Program-made: the position numbers and the translations under genes | Notes under the pieces: generated by a model | Told to the model about the DNA's origin: nothing | Databases searched by the model: none | What the model saw: the letters and a program-made list of their open reading frames with translations, nothing else | Assembly: GCA_001949185.1 (NCBI GenBank) | Contig: BDGG01000001.1 | Span: 4,019,624-4,083,623, forward strand | Length of the DNA stretch: 64,000 nucleotides | Origin: Ramazzottius varieornatus | Taxonomy: Eukaryota > Tardigrada > Eutardigrada > Parachela > Ramazzottiidae | Direction: 5' to 3' | Shown here: one piece after another, positions 1 to 11,932 of the stretch | Numbering within the stretch: the first letter of the stretch is position 1 | How the letters are laid out: each line of letters starts with the position of its first letter

Positions 1-45
1 GATATCCATCGTTCTCTTGCGATCTTGTGCTTCTTTCGGGATACA

Positions 46-1830
46 ATGGCGGTAAGTGGTCTAGAAGTACTACATGAGAGCGCTTGGTAATAACTTAGTT
101 CGAAACTTCTAACGACAACATCCACCTTGATCCATTTTCCGATTGCAGAGTTCAAGCTCGGCCAAAAGATCCAGACTAGGTACTTCCTCAAGCGCGACTC
201 TTCAGTCCCAGGAAAGCCGACAAGAACAGGAAAACAACCATGGCTTACCGCAATTTGAACAGGATATACAGCTGGTTCGAACCTGTACACAAACTCTAGA
301 TGAGCTTGACCAACTCCAAACAGTAATGGACGTAAGTCTAGATCTGCTGCTTACGTACGTTGATCGACCAATATTTTGGCAGCTACCTGTCTTGGAGTAA
401 ACTATCTCTAATGTTATACCAGGTGGCAGGTAATCAGTCGATGCCCACAATGACGCACTGGCTGAACGAGAAATTAATGCGTTTAACAGAATGAGAAAAT
501 GGCAGTGCCTTCCGAGTAGATACGAACTGCGTCTTTGTGATGACATCGTTCACTGGAGCAGCTTTTGAAATGCTGAAGCAGGCTGGGGCATCCGTCTTCT
601 CCCCGTACTGTGCGCTGGCCGCACTTCGTCCAGGAATAAAACTTCCTGTGGAACGCGGCTGCGCCATAACCAACATTGCCCTGGTGAAACCGCTGTTCAA
701 ACATGCCCACCGAACATCGCGTAAGTCCATGGAACCTATCAAGACATTAGTAGGTATGCTGCAGATTTCTGTTGTTTAGACCGACATTTTCCAAAAGGTT
801 CAGAAAATGGGTGGACTCACGAGTGCAGCGTTAACTGCCACCTGCACACATCTGGTCACACCTGTTGTCGGTTCCGGGAAGTACCATGTACGTTTTAAAG
901 TGCCATTCTTCAAAAGCGATTCTATGCGGTTGATTTTGCTGTAGGCAGCCAAGGAAAACGGGATAAAGGTGGTGCTTCCAGGATGGGTGGATGAGATTTA
1001 CAGACTGGGAATGATGACGGACCAAGACTACAGTGATGATGCAAAGCTGGCCACGAAGTTCGCCACGCCGATTTTCGCCGGAGTATCGGTATCCGTCTCG
1101 CAGGCTTCCCAACCGCAACGACTAGAGGTGGGTCGGGAGACGTTTCTTCAGGGAAACGTGTCACCTTCTCTATATGAATTAATGTGCTCAGTTTTTTCAT
1201 AGATTAAGACGCTGATGATGGAATATGGCGGTGAATACGGCGATGATTTCACCCGAGCAATCGCAAATCCGACGGGCAATAAGTATGCCGCAGCTGGCGT
1301 CTGGATGGTACCCATCGTGCGATCGCAGTGGATGTACGGTTCTGTCAAGAAAGTACTAGAGGCTTATTTTGCTTTTCTGCCTTTTAGTACGGAATCATAT
1401 GGGGAACGAAGGACAGTTCGTGGATGCAAAAAGGTTTTTTTTTTGCAGGGTACTGTCTAGATTACGGAAAGTATCTACTGGAAGGACTGAAGGTCCCTGG
1501 GACACTAGTGAAAAGTAAAGGTACTTCCAGGTACCTTAAGCATGGTTTTATACATCAGTGATCCGCGTCCCGTTCTGCCAAGATTTTCTACTTATGTTGC
1601 CCCGCTTGTTAGGTGAGTCGCTGCAGTATGCAGGACAAGAGCAGGCGGCGCTTTCGAATGTTACCAAGGAATGTGTGGTCTGTGTGGGAGAGCCAGCGAC
1701 TGTAGCCTTTATCCCGTGAGGAAATCGGCATACCTGTTCTAGTTGTACCAAGCTTCTCTTCGAAAGTGAGGGCAAGTCTTGCCCTTCCTGTCGCGAAAAG
1801 ATTGAACGCTGCTGCCGCATATTCCTGTGA
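46..1830 (+). pseudogene. TopBP1-like N-terminal BRCT gene running into a RING finger, disrupted
   Basis: TopBP1 is a multi-BRCT scaffold in the DNA replication checkpoint. Exons read here are 46-51, 149-331, 423-720, about 787-887, 945-1127, 1204-1351 and about 1449 onward. The third holds a BRCT0-like segment (SFTGAAFEMLKQAGASVFSP). The following exons give two BRCT units with signatures KMGGLTSAALTATCTHLV, VVLPGWVDEIY, MMEYGGEYGDDF and SQWMYGSVKK, in the order and spacing of the TopBP1 N-terminus. The remaining TopBP1 BRCTs are absent. Instead the frame runs into a C-terminal RING (1672-1830). Lesions: TGA at 492-494 in the third exon; a one-base phase mismatch between the exon ending at 720 and the next BRCT exon; another between the exon ending near 1351 and the GYCLDYGKY segment; and TGA at 1717-1719. 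Identification of the BRCT part is fairly secure. The BRCT-RING linkage is inferred from a phase-consistent join (KSK-G-ESLQ) only. Sequencing error could explain single lesions but hardly all of them. Confidence 0.6.
1672..1830 (+). other. C-terminal RING finger segment with two lost zinc ligands
   Basis: The segment reads as a C3HC4 RING: CVVC, then P-stop-G-N-R-H-T-C-S-S-C, then CPSC, and ends 15 codons after the last CxxC. By comparison with PCGHxxxC in RING families, the third cysteine is TGA (1717-1719) and the following histidine is AAT, Asn (1723-1725). Loss of two adjacent ligands argues for decay and against selenocysteine recoding. The RING is of the short C-terminal kind seen in Neuralized or MEX3-type E3 ligases, but I cannot assign it to one. 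Confidence 0.6.
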
Positions 1831-2059
1831 TGAAAATTACAACAGTAGGCAGCTACCGGCATGTTTGTGCTATCCGAGTTTTTGGACGGTGCTTTTGATT
1901 CACTTCTAGTATTCTGGAGAAAAAATCTCTCATGGAAACGCAACAATTCTAGTTATTCTTTGTTTCCCAGGTTTAGCAACCGATACAGTAACATAACACT
2001 ACAGTACGTACTGCTTTGTACAGCATATTTCATCAAGATACCGCCAAGTAGTTTTCGAT

Positions 2060-2161
2060 ATGGAGAGTATTCCGCTGGAAGGCGGACGAACAAAGATTCA
2101 CGAGAAAAGAATGCAGGAACTATTTTTCGGTCACATAGGCGCACTTCCAGCTAAGTGTTGA
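2060..2161 (+). other. Short coding-like fragment, unassigned
   Basis: An ATG-started 33-codon frame (begins MESIPLEGG, contains MQELFFGHIGALP) lies between the RING remnant and the chitin-binding gene. Nearby frames read KKCKRCTKSPVC (about 2303-2338). These pieces look more protein-like than background but have no consistent splice frame, and I do not recognise them. They may be leftovers of the decayed upstream gene. The rest of 1831-2523 shows nothing clear. Confidence 0.2.
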
Positions 2162-2523
2162 ACATTATTCTTCCAAGGTATTCCTCCACCATGTTTAATT
2201 CAGTGTCCGATGGAGCGTGGTTTATGATTATCATTTCTGAGTGATAGCTTCCATTCGTAAACAAACCTGGTTTTCAATTGCCGGCAGTGGACTGTTGTCC
2301 AAACAAAGAAATGCAAGCGGTGCACAAAGTCACCTGTGTGCCATGCGGAAGTCGCTAGAACTGTGCCAGGAACTGCCTGAGCTCGTCGGCGACGCCTGTG
2401 TTCGCATTCATTTTCTTCGTCCTCAGTATCGAAGTATCTCTATCAAAGCCAGCCCACCACAAGATCAAGCTCCAAGTATTTCTCGGTGCAAAACAGATCG
2501 AAGTCCTGCCTCTCCTTGACAGA

Positions 2524-3304
2524 ATGGAGGTTCGGGTTTCTCTGTCCATAATCTGCTTGTTCATAGGCGTACCCTACCGTGGCGCCACTCCGTCTCATGC
2601 CGTACCTAAATGGGTGATATTCAATTGTGCTAGCCGCCCAGCTGGATTCTATGCTGATCGTGTACGGGGATGTCACGGTATTGCTTCAAGGTTTGGGATC
2701 CTGAGTGCCGACATGTGACTATTGCTATGTGTTGCAGTGTTCAACTTTTGCTCAGTGAGCGGTCTGAAATTTGAATTCGTCTGTCCAAGTAAGTACAACT
2801 GAGAGCTCGGTAAACAAAATCGATCAGATCGATTTTTTCAAGTGGCGCATGCTTCCAGCCAAATTACTGGAAAGGCGCGCCACATGGGAAACGACGTGGT
2901 TGACTATTTGGTTTTATGGCATATTTTTAAATACCTGATAAACGTTCGCTTCCTTTGCAGACGATATGTTGTTTGATACTGGAAAGGTGGACTGCGTGGA
3001 CCCGGCGCTCGTGCCAGTGAGCTGTCCGACAATATGGGAGGTACCTGACGTTTCCCAAGGAATGGTTGTTGCTCCAGCAGAAATGCTAGCTGGCGAAGAA
3101 GACCTGGTGAATGCAGTGCTCCCACCTCGCTCGTCTGAAAGATTAAGCGGAAGCGGTACGAATGCTCGGAATCTCATGGATTCTATTCGTGGGCTGGTCG
3201 TCGTTCCAGACGGCACCACCTCTCCGACGCCTCTTCGGAGTACGACGATAAAGAGGAGATCGCGGAGGACGACGTTGGTCACATCGACGAACAGCTCGAA
3301 ATAG
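2524..3304 (+). CDS. Secreted chitin-binding (peritrophin-A/CBM14) protein
   Basis: Three exons (2524-2677, 2738-2788, 2961-3304) join in frame to 182 residues. The first about 22 residues (MEVRVSLSIICLFIGVPY) look like a signal peptide. One type-2 chitin-binding domain follows, residues about 33-85. Its six-cysteine pattern is visible: FNC, GFYADRVRGCH, FNFCSVSGLKFEFVCP, MLFDTGKVDC, VSC. In this family the domain binds chitin in cuticle or gut matrix. The C-terminal half is Ser/Arg-rich, ends in TSTNSSK and has no domain I recognise. The start is chosen as the first ATG giving a signal peptide. Intron 2 carries a copy of the foldback repeat family. The gene is compact and intact, unlike both neighbours. 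Confidence 0.8.
2806..2917. repeat. Foldback repeat copy 1
   Basis: Arms CAAGTGGCGCATGC (2839-2852) and GGCGCGCCACATGGG (2874-2888) face each other. Outer ends GGTAAACAAAAT and ATTTGGTTTTATGG. It lies in intron 2 of the chitin-binding gene. Confidence 0.7.
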
Positions 3305-3520
3305 AGAAGATGGATTAGGGCGATTCGGAATCAAAGCGTAAAGATGCGTACGCTTCTTGGTTACTAGATCAGCCGTACTTGCAATTCATATCCACCTATT
3401 ACCAGTTTACCATTAATTGCCGCAGTAGAATATTTACTGTTATGCCGTCACGTCGACTGAACTCATACATTAGTTAAGTGATTAGGAAAAGAAACCAATA
3501 CTTTAATAAGTCGTACTCCA

Positions 3521-4626
3521 TTATTTGAAAGATTTCGGGAATAGTTTCCGGATCCTAGATCGGAAGTCCCGGTGAAAAACACTGTACAGAAGTGGATTAA
3601 CGGCGGAGTTCGGGCATTTCAGGTACGGTAGCCAGTTGCATATTTTTGGGTACCATACGAGAAACACTGCTCCGCGAATCAACGTCGCGAAATAGTAAAC
3701 ATAGAGCAGGAGCCAGGAGACGGAAAAGTCCAAAGCTACCATGATCGCTGTCAGTAAGATAGCCTTTTGCTACGCGCACGCAAAATACGGCGTGGCAAAC
3801 GAGCTGCTTGATCTGTATGGTTGAGCTCATTAATCGCAGGGACGGTGGGAAGAGCCTTCCACAGACATTCTAAGATCTGCTGTGATACGCATGGAAGACA
3901 GGATCCAAGAAGCCGCAGACTTTGGGGGCTGGCAGGGTTCGTGTTGCTACTTGGTGACCGATTCTCAAAACTTTGGCTCGATGATAGAGACTGAAAGTAC
4001 TTAGAACGACATAACGAATGGTGCAACCTTAAATCTCCACAACGACTGCAGCTGTCCAGTTTTCTGTACGTCCCAATTACAATCGTTTGAGGAATTTGCC
4101 TTCTCAATGACGAACCCGGGAACCCAAATAGCGGCTGTGAAGAGCCAGGTGCAAACTGTAGCTGCGCGTTTGAATACAGAGCCGCGACCCTTCTCGGTCC
4201 ATCGATACACTGACCAGAGATGTTCCAGGCTGATTATGGCTGAGGTGGCTACAGATTCGAAGGTGAGTGGCCAGTCGAGAAACATGTGGACGGAACAGGA
4301 ATACTCGCCATGGGACCAGTAGCCGTATTAAGTGTAGATACCGAAACAAGGAAGTCCGCGATGGCTAGGTTTCCGAGAAGGACGTTGAAGTAGTTGTGGA
4401 GCTCACGGTTACGGAAGAAAACAAGCACAACGAGGCCGTTGCCCATCAAAGTTAGCACAATTATCAAGCTCAAGCCAAAAATTTGAGGTCCGACAACAGA
4501 AAGACTTGGGGGAGCAGATGGTGTACATGTGCTGTTCGAACTCGTGTCTGACAGGTTTCCTGCGGAAACTGTGGCTGTTAGGTTCATCTTAAATTGCGAA
4601 GGAGAACCCAATGCGCCGCCATACAA
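3521..4626 (-). pseudogene. Rhodopsin-family GPCR, frame-disrupted
   Basis: A seven-helix receptor can be read in order, but in several frames. Frame 1 (4626 downward): N-terminus with NLT, NLS and NST sequons, TM1 (LIIVLTLMGNGLVVLVFF), TM2 with LAIAD. Frame 2 (from 4327): CSVHMFLDW extracellular loop, TM3 SAIISLEHLWSVYRW, TM4 WLFTAAIWVPGF. Frame 3 (from about 4018): TM5 YVVLSTFSLYHRAKVLR. Frame 4 (from 3769): TM6 AILLTAIMVALDFSVSWLLL, TM7 NSAVNPLLYSVFHRDFR, ending KSFK at 3521. Stops at 4328-4330 and 4001-4003 mark the frame changes. A TAG at 3870-3872 and another at 3770-3772 lie in loop 3. Conserved features survive (NPxxY, TM2 Asp, loop cysteine), but DRY is EHL. At least three frame changes without introns to explain them make this a recent pseudogene. 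Ligand class is not identifiable. Confidence 0.75.
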
Positions 4627-7600
4627 CGAAGAGGTTGAGTGTGAGTTCCAAAACCAGGTCCTCTACGATCAGATCAACCGAGGAACACGAAGCCCCTTGT
4701 TCACCGGAAACTTCCTATGAGAGAAAATGATTAGTCGTGAAATTTCCTCCGTATGAATTCCAATCTCCGGGTACTTGCTGTCGATGGATCTCACATACGA
4801 GATGGAAATATGGAACAAGCTATTGAGCGTGGTGAAAGTCCACCTTTTTTGGCTCATTTTGTTTCCGGTCGGAGCAAGGTACGGTAAATTCATCAGAAAA
4901 AATGCCTGGGGTGACTAACTGAACTCTGGAAGTTGATAGGTGGTGTTGCCCACTTCTGACTTGGACGACACAGACGAGGAAGAACGCTTCTGAACACGTC
5001 ACTGCATATTAGAGATGGCTCTTGGTATGAAGGAAGCCAACATCTGTCTGTTCATCGCGATCTTGAGGGTTGTCTTGTGCGTTGACCAACCATCACACGC
5101 ACGGCTCAGAAGCTTCTGCATTTTTGAACTTCAGAACCCGTAGGCAAATCACAAAGGTCGTGTAGACTGGTGACCAGTAAAGACCAGTAACCAGGTGTAT
5201 TTTTTCTCAACAGCGGATATTAGAAGGTGTGTATCGCTGAAATTGACTTGGCGGTTCCTTTGTAATGATGATTAAAGGGAAATTTCATGGTGAACGAGTC
5301 ACTTTTCAAGGGCAACCGATAGGGCCGAAAGGGAACAAAGGCGGAAGCTAATTGAACTTTAGTGTCTCCTTTATTCTTTTATAAAACCGCAGACCGGCGC
5401 TGTCAGAAGACCGATCCGCCCTAAAGGACCTACCCATCTTCCGGCTTAACTTTGGCCGAAACACACCTACATTATCAATACATGCGATCTAGGTAACGTG
5501 TTACCGTGTGCCCGAAAATCTGTTCTATTTTTCCTGCACGTTTACCGAAGTCGATTGTTGAAATCTCAGATAAATGAAGTTGGGCAAACAGAACGTACAA
5601 AATAGTGGTTTCAAATGCCGCGCGTTTTCATTGTTATTGATCGGAAGGGTGCGCCACTCACCGCAACTCAAAATTTTGTACGTTTTGTTTGCGCACCTTC
5701 ATAACATGTTATACTATCCCGAAAACAATCAAACGTTCCGCATTTCAAAGGTTGATTCGAGACCTTGTCTTGGTCGACTCAACAGTCGGGCGGCCATCCC
5801 ACTTTCTTCTGAGATGATCCCTCTGCGCAGAGCGGGACCAGGGCTGAAATTTATTAGGTGTGTCAAATGAGGTAGTGCGATAATTGCTGCTTTGTCAATG
5901 GGAAATTATTGGCGCATTGAGAAGTCCGTTGGGGCCATACGACCAGATCGTCTGGGTAGGCGTTTTGTGGCTGAAGAAAGTCCGTGTCTGGACTGTCTGG
6001 TATATCTCGGGCGTGGACGGAAGATGCGCCAGAATATGACAAAACTGGCGTCGTGATGCCGAATACCTGAGGCTACGGTACCTGTCGTTCATCACGCCAT
6101 CTTGTCCGACTCCTTTTCGCCAGAAGACTCATCATTCTTGCCTGAAATATATTTACTACAACAGACGCGAGATAGCAAGCTGTCAAACGACCGAAACTTG
6201 TCGCCGGAAGACATCGGCTTTTGTCTAGGGTGCTCGTAGTGAACTCTTAGTCTGCCTACAACGGCTTGTTCTTCCTCAAACACAGCCGTGATAGACAAAG
6301 CATACACCGCTGTTTGGATATAAAAATGTCTCTGAGATCTGATACAGTCATGGATAATTACAAGTCTCGTAGACCAGCGGATGATTTATGAAGTTCCTTG
6401 TCATTGGAAGTTCTTACCGTGATGTACTTGTGCATTCTGAGTATATTTCGCCGGCAAGACGTTCAGAAGAACTTCGAGACTAACGTTGCCACCATGTTAC
6501 GCATTCACTGACGGTTCATCTCTTTCTATTCCATCCCAAAAAAAGGGTGGAAAAACGCTTCAGTTTGCACTCTCCGTATGTTCCGTGCAGCTTTGCTGTG
6601 GTTTTGACAGAATCGGACAGAACATAATTACTTACAAACGAAAATCAAACTAAGCGTTGAGAAAATAAAGTTTCTTTTGGAATCGAAATACTTTCGCATC
6701 TTAGTGACGAAAATCCTTTAAAAACCGGTTAGAAATGTGCCGTAATTACGCGACCGTCATGCACCACGACGGTTTTTCTCACAAGACACCGCCCTCTGTT
6801 GAGATTAGCCTCATCTTCTGTGCGGTGATGTTGGCGTCAGCCAGGGGATTGTTCTCGAGACCTCATCCCGGCTTACATCCGACTTCTTAAGACGGAGAGA
6901 ATGTCGTGACCACAGGCCATCGTCGTCAGTTTGTCTTTTGACAGTACATTTTGGCAGGAAGACTATTGTACCCCGACTATTCTATTCTTCCCTGAACAAT
7001 GTGGCGCACATAACGCATTATTCCGCATGATCATCGACTACTCCGCCCATTGGAATTCTAAGTGTAATCATCTCTTGAACTTACATGTCCGCCGCGAGTA
7101 ATCAGACAGTCTGTTTATATTTTAGACCATTCATCGGTACTCATGTAGACTCGTAAAGCCTTGTAGTCATCGCGGCGAAGTTGGGGTTATTCTGAATGCA
7201 ACATTACTAATCGATAAATGTAATCCACACCATAACAGCACTCAAACCTGCTTGAAATACGAAGGGATAATAGCCTATAGTGAGCCCACTGAACCATCTG
7301 GGTCCTCAAGGAAAACAAAGCAAAAGTCAACGGCTCTAACATCCATTGATCCAGTGACCTGAACCTTGCTTCTCTCCCCACGTGATCCGCACAGTCATGT
7401 CGAAAATTCGATAAATAAATCTTCGGCAAATAAACATCAAGCAGGGATTTCAGCACACGTCATATGTTCTTTCTTATACACGGGCATTAATAGGTAGAAT
7501 ATTTCGGGCAGGGTTAATGCGGTCAAATCTGCGCAGATGTGTTGATGTCTTCATTAGGGGCTAACATGGAATTATGCCTTTGGTCTTTGTTTGCGCACAA

Positions 7601-8696
7601 GGGTTAATTTCAGCCGGTTTGTAACGAGAAAGTAATGGGTTCGTCAAAGTCCTAATAACCCATTACGCGCACAGCGGTGTCGTTATCGCTACTGAAAATA
7701 GGCATCATAAAGTCGTTATAGAATGTTTTGATTTGAAGGTGATGATTTTGGTACCTCCAAGCTTGTGAGGCTGATTGAATTCCAATCTGATCTCTTTGAT
7801 GGCCCTCAGCATACCCAGAGCACCTTTAGATATTCACCTGAGGATTTCTCTGCATGAATATTTCGGACGAAGATCCTTTCCGGTCGAAAAACTCGCTGTG
7901 GTGAAAAAAACCACGGAAGAAGGTCGGGGCTGAAATCTCCGCAGAACAGACACTGAACGATCGGTATCAATACCTCGAAGGAAAAATTCTTTTGTACGCT
8001 TGATTAACCACGCGAATGTGTAAGCACGAGCCAGCATCGGCATTTTGGGCACAGAAAAAAGTGGTAGTGGACGAGTAGGTTACTGAACGCTGTGCAGTGT
8101 CGCGGACTGCAAACTCGCAGCTCGATCATGCGCAACGCTCCTCAACGAGCCGGCCTCGAGCACTGAGTTCAATAATACTCGGTTCGACCGACGAGTGAAC
8201 TGCCAACAAGGTTCCCTGAAAAGAAGGCAAAGAAACCCTGCAGGGCCGAATCTGAACTGCCGGGTCGAAGTATTCGCTCATCCGGCGCATTCAATGTTAA
8301 GCTTTCTTCATGCTTTTGCGCCACTGAATATCACACGGTTCTTTATTCGAAACGAGGACAATTAATTTATGATAAATGCGGTTATGTACAACAAAAAAAT
8401 GGGTACTAGTAATTGTGGAATGCTTTCACACCGCAAAAGACAAAAACGTGTCTACATCGGTTCGCGCAGTGCAAAGTAGAATTACCAAAGTATACGAGTG
8501 AAAAGTGAGATGGGTTATCCAGCACGCGTGGCCATTTTGGTAAAAGTCGCAAAAAGAGAAACGAAACCAAGAGAGATCAAACGGGGATACTTTCGGGGGT
8601 GCATTCGTACCGCACACATCCGATCGCAAGAAACTGGTTCGTTGATTTTGGCATTTTCGAACAAAAATTAAAAAAGAATCCATGTTCTTCGTATCA
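4627..8696. other. Gene-poor stretch
   Basis: No frame here has the features of a coding exon. The open frames are short and overlap on both strands. The only structure I see is foldback repeat copy 2 near 5581-5696. The downstream end may hold 3' sequence of the Distal-less gene. Confidence 0.5.
5581..5696. repeat. Foldback repeat copy 2
   Basis: Ends GGGCAAACAGAACGTACAAA and TTTTGTACGTTTTGTTTGCG are inverted repeats with two mismatches. The inner arms (TCAAATGCCGCGCG / GGGTGCGCCACTC) are more diverged. It is intergenic. Confidence 0.75.
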
Positions 8697-11600
8697 TCAA
8701 GCAGTCGGCCACTTGGGCTGATGGCCCATATTTTCCGACGGGTACCAATAGGCGCCATTGACAGGATGTCCCAGGTGTTGCTGATGATGTATGAAGTTAG
8801 GATAGCCTGCAGGAATGTTCATGGCCGCGCCGTTGGCCATGGCGAAAGGTGAGGGTTTAGTCTCGTTGACCATGTCCCATGTGGCCATCGGAGGTGTGTA
8901 GTGGCCTTGTGGCGGACCATGAGGTGGGGAACAGCTTTGCATGGAAGGGTCATTAGAGCCATTGCTAACAGGACCGTTCTGCTGCATCATGCCCACACTG
9001 TCACGACCCATGCAGTTGTTCACTGCCGGGGAACAGTGCTCGTCTGCCGGTGAGGGACAACCAGGGGATTGTGGTGGTGACTGGCCGCCACATTCCCCAT
9101 CGTCCGAGTCGGGCGTGCCTTCGTGCGCGTCGTGACCTTTTCCGCCCTTTCCGGCACCGCCTTGGCCTTTGTTCAGCTTCTTGAACTTGGAACGACGATT
9201 TTGAAACCATATTTTGACCTGTACAGAAAGAGGGATATTGAATTTCCGTGTAGGTTTTGTCGAGTAAGTGTATGGTCGGTCATGGCAAAGGGGGATTTAT
9301 ATGCGATCATATCGATGTCAATTAACGGACGATAAAACCTATCAGCGGCCCATGCGACGGCAACACAATCGTGCTTGCGAAGCTGCCGCCACTCGATAAC
9401 ATCAGCCGAAAATCTCTGAATAATAGAGCATTACTAAGATTTATAACATGTTGTAAATTCGTCCGAATATTCCGTGACTTGCCCCGGATCATACTTCCTG
9501 CCTTCCGTGAACTTGAAACAGTCGCGAAAAAAGCCTGATCAATTTCTATACGATCTTCTTCAGATTGTATTGCTCTAATTTTCTTTCGAATATTCCAAAA
9601 TGTTTTTCTTGAAAATTTCGATAATGTTTCCGTGTTGATGGACAGCCGAAAAAATATATCAGAACTTGGAGAAACATCCTGTGGAGAACCTTTTAAAGCT
9701 AACCAAATCTGAAATTTGTCGACATGGGCCATATAAGTAAGTGATAATCTTCAGCGTAATTCGATTTATGAACGCTTTGTGGTTGTACACGAGCAATATC
9801 TATAGTTTATTTTGCAACGATGGCCTCCTGCCGGGTCGACAATGTTGCTCACCAAGTGAAGCCGCCCAGAGCGCTGCAGTTAACTGGATGGGTTAGCCCG
9901 ACTGCGGAGCTTGATCCAACCTAATTAATTTGCCTAAACATATCGCTAATATAAAATTAACGAGTCTCCAGAGGGACTCTATCGATGCCATCATCAGCTT
10001 ATAACTGCCCTCAAATCCCTTCACACAACATACACCTACTGTTTATCCCTCCACCAGCATATGTGCTCTCAATCCGATACGCGTCTTTCAGGTTCTGATT
10101 TATGTAAACGATGTTTGTCAAAGATAGTCTTCTGTATGAAAAGAAGCTCAATCAAGGCACTGATGGGTGCACGTCGATGCGGCCGGATGTGCCTGCAATT
10201 TGCTTTTGGGCTTCTACCCTGTTTGGGGCCTATGGTGGCAGCGCACGCAAGGCTGCGTGGTCGGCATGACGCCAGTAAGGCACTCCTCCATCCCTGAACC
10301 ACTTTATGTGATCCCTCTTCACAAAGTGTTCGCATGATGAACGAGCCATGTCAGCTGCAAGCGAGCTCCCGAATTGAAAAATTGCTCAAGTGTAATCAAT
10401 ATTGCGTTGTACAGTAAAAGAGGAGAACTACTCCGGTGAGGATTGCAAAACAGACAGCACCGCGTCGGCGTTATGTCCCAAGAGCTTAGCCAAGACCGGC
10501 CGACATCCCACGAACTTCTAGATTTTAGTTATCTCGTGCAAAAGCGATGTCTTCGATCGCTGACGGAGTATTTCTTCCACTTATTCTTTCAAAAAAGAGG
10601 CCTGAAAAATTCTCTCGTGATTTCTGAAGACATGGTTTACCTGAGTTTGTGTCAGTCCGAGTGATGCGGCGAGCTCGGCGCGTTCCGGCAGGGCTAAATA
10701 TTGGGTCCGCTGAAAACGCTTGTTCAGTTGCTGTAACTGGAGGCTGGAGTAAATGGTCCGCGGTTTCCGCATCTTCTTCCCTTTGGCATTGCGAGTCAAC
10801 GGAGCTCCCTCTTCCATTATTCCTTGCTTCTCTGTAGCAATAAAATAGAACTGAGTTTTCAAGAAACTCGATTTTACGGGGTACCAAAAGCAGAATATTT
10901 AAGGTGTGGATACAAGTAAGAATAGCGCACTGTGAGTTCGGCATACTTTCTAAAGTCTTTCCTAGAGAAGTCTTCAACTGTCCACCTTGGGTATTGTTAT
11001 GGTCACCTGACGGCTGCTTGCGCCACGCAGGCACATATTTGGGCAGATTGCAAACCTCCCTTTTGAATTTACGGCAAGTGTGCTGTCGCAATTGATTACT
11101 GGCAAAAGCTATTACAAAATCTCGCTCAAAGACAACCTGCGGGGAAATGGCGGACAGCACGCTATGCTTTTATCCCTCTTGTGCTCTTGATGATTGTAAA
11201 CTACTGCCCAAAGTACAGCAGAGTAGAGCTTGAAGACACTTTCGACGGCTGAAACTCGTGATGAAACTTGTTAATCATAAAATATTAATTTCCCCCACTC
11301 CCGACTGGTGGCTACCGTGCCATAAAGGTAGCATGAAGCCAGCGCTTACAGGCAATCTGAGAAGTAATTAAGGTCACCAACTGTCGGCACTGTCTCTTAC
11401 AAATGGCCTGAACGTGCTGACTAGCCTTATCAATAACCTGGCAATTATTGTAGGCTACAAAAAAGGACTTTATCAAGACTTCATAAAAACCGTCTTGCCT
11501 AGACACCATACTTGCATTTCATCCTCAGTCTATAGACGGAATATCCAGTGAATATTTGGACATATTCAAACAACATTCGGACTGTCCTGGAATATATTCA

Positions 11601-11932
11601 AAAAATATTCGGATATTTTTGTGAAAATCCTTACCGTCACTGGGTGGAGTATTGCATGTGGCGGAATAGATGCCCAGTCCGGAGAAAGAATTTCCGGGTC
11701 CGCCATTCTGCCCGTAAGCGGCTGCTTGTTGATGGGCAGTGTGAAGGTGTGCGGCGTAGGGCGAGTAAGCTGCGGCGAAGGACCTGGCGGACTGGTTGGC
11801 CTGGGCTGCAGCAGAAAACATGGAGTCATGATGGTTCTGATTGACACCGGGATGACCGCTCATGGCATAACCGGTACTACGGATGTTGGAGTAGGGATTA
11901 TTAGCATAAACATTGGACTGTTGGATATCCAT
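8697..11932 (-). CDS. Dll: Distal-less homeobox transcription factor
   Basis: Three exons (11932-11635, 10831-10641, 9218-8697) join in frame to 336 residues. The homeodomain begins [20 protein letters not shown] and continues through [20 protein letters not shown] | [14 protein letters not shown]. The intron falls between LTQTQ and VKIWF, the place known for Dll/Dlx genes. The N-terminal exon is rich in Ala, His, Tyr and Ser ([20 protein letters not shown]); the C-terminal part is rich in Gly, Pro, His and Asn and ends PKWPTA. Dll is a nuclear DNA-binding regulator of appendage and nervous system development. The start ATG at 11932 gives the typical M-D N-terminus. Large empty flanks on both sides fit a developmentally regulated gene. 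Intron 2 contains an unexplained open frame (9322-9732). Confidence 0.93.
9322..9732 (-). other. Unassigned 136-codon open frame inside Dll intron 2
   Basis: An uninterrupted frame starting at an ATG ([17 protein letters not shown]) runs 136 codons on the same strand as Dll, inside its second intron. Composition is protein-like (mixed charged and hydrophobic, e.g. [20 protein letters not shown]). I recognise no family. Dll does not need it, since exon 2 joins exon 3 in frame without it. It may be a nested gene, part of an inserted element, or chance. Confidence 0.25.

Noticed and set aside
1717-1719. Selenocysteine at the RING TGA
   Set aside because: The adjacent His ligand is also lost and other lesions occur in the same gene; no SECIS element was recognised.
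10525-11160. 211-codon - strand frame overlapping the Dll homeobox exon
   Set aside because: It reads the homeobox exon in the wrong frame; the Dll frame is certain there.
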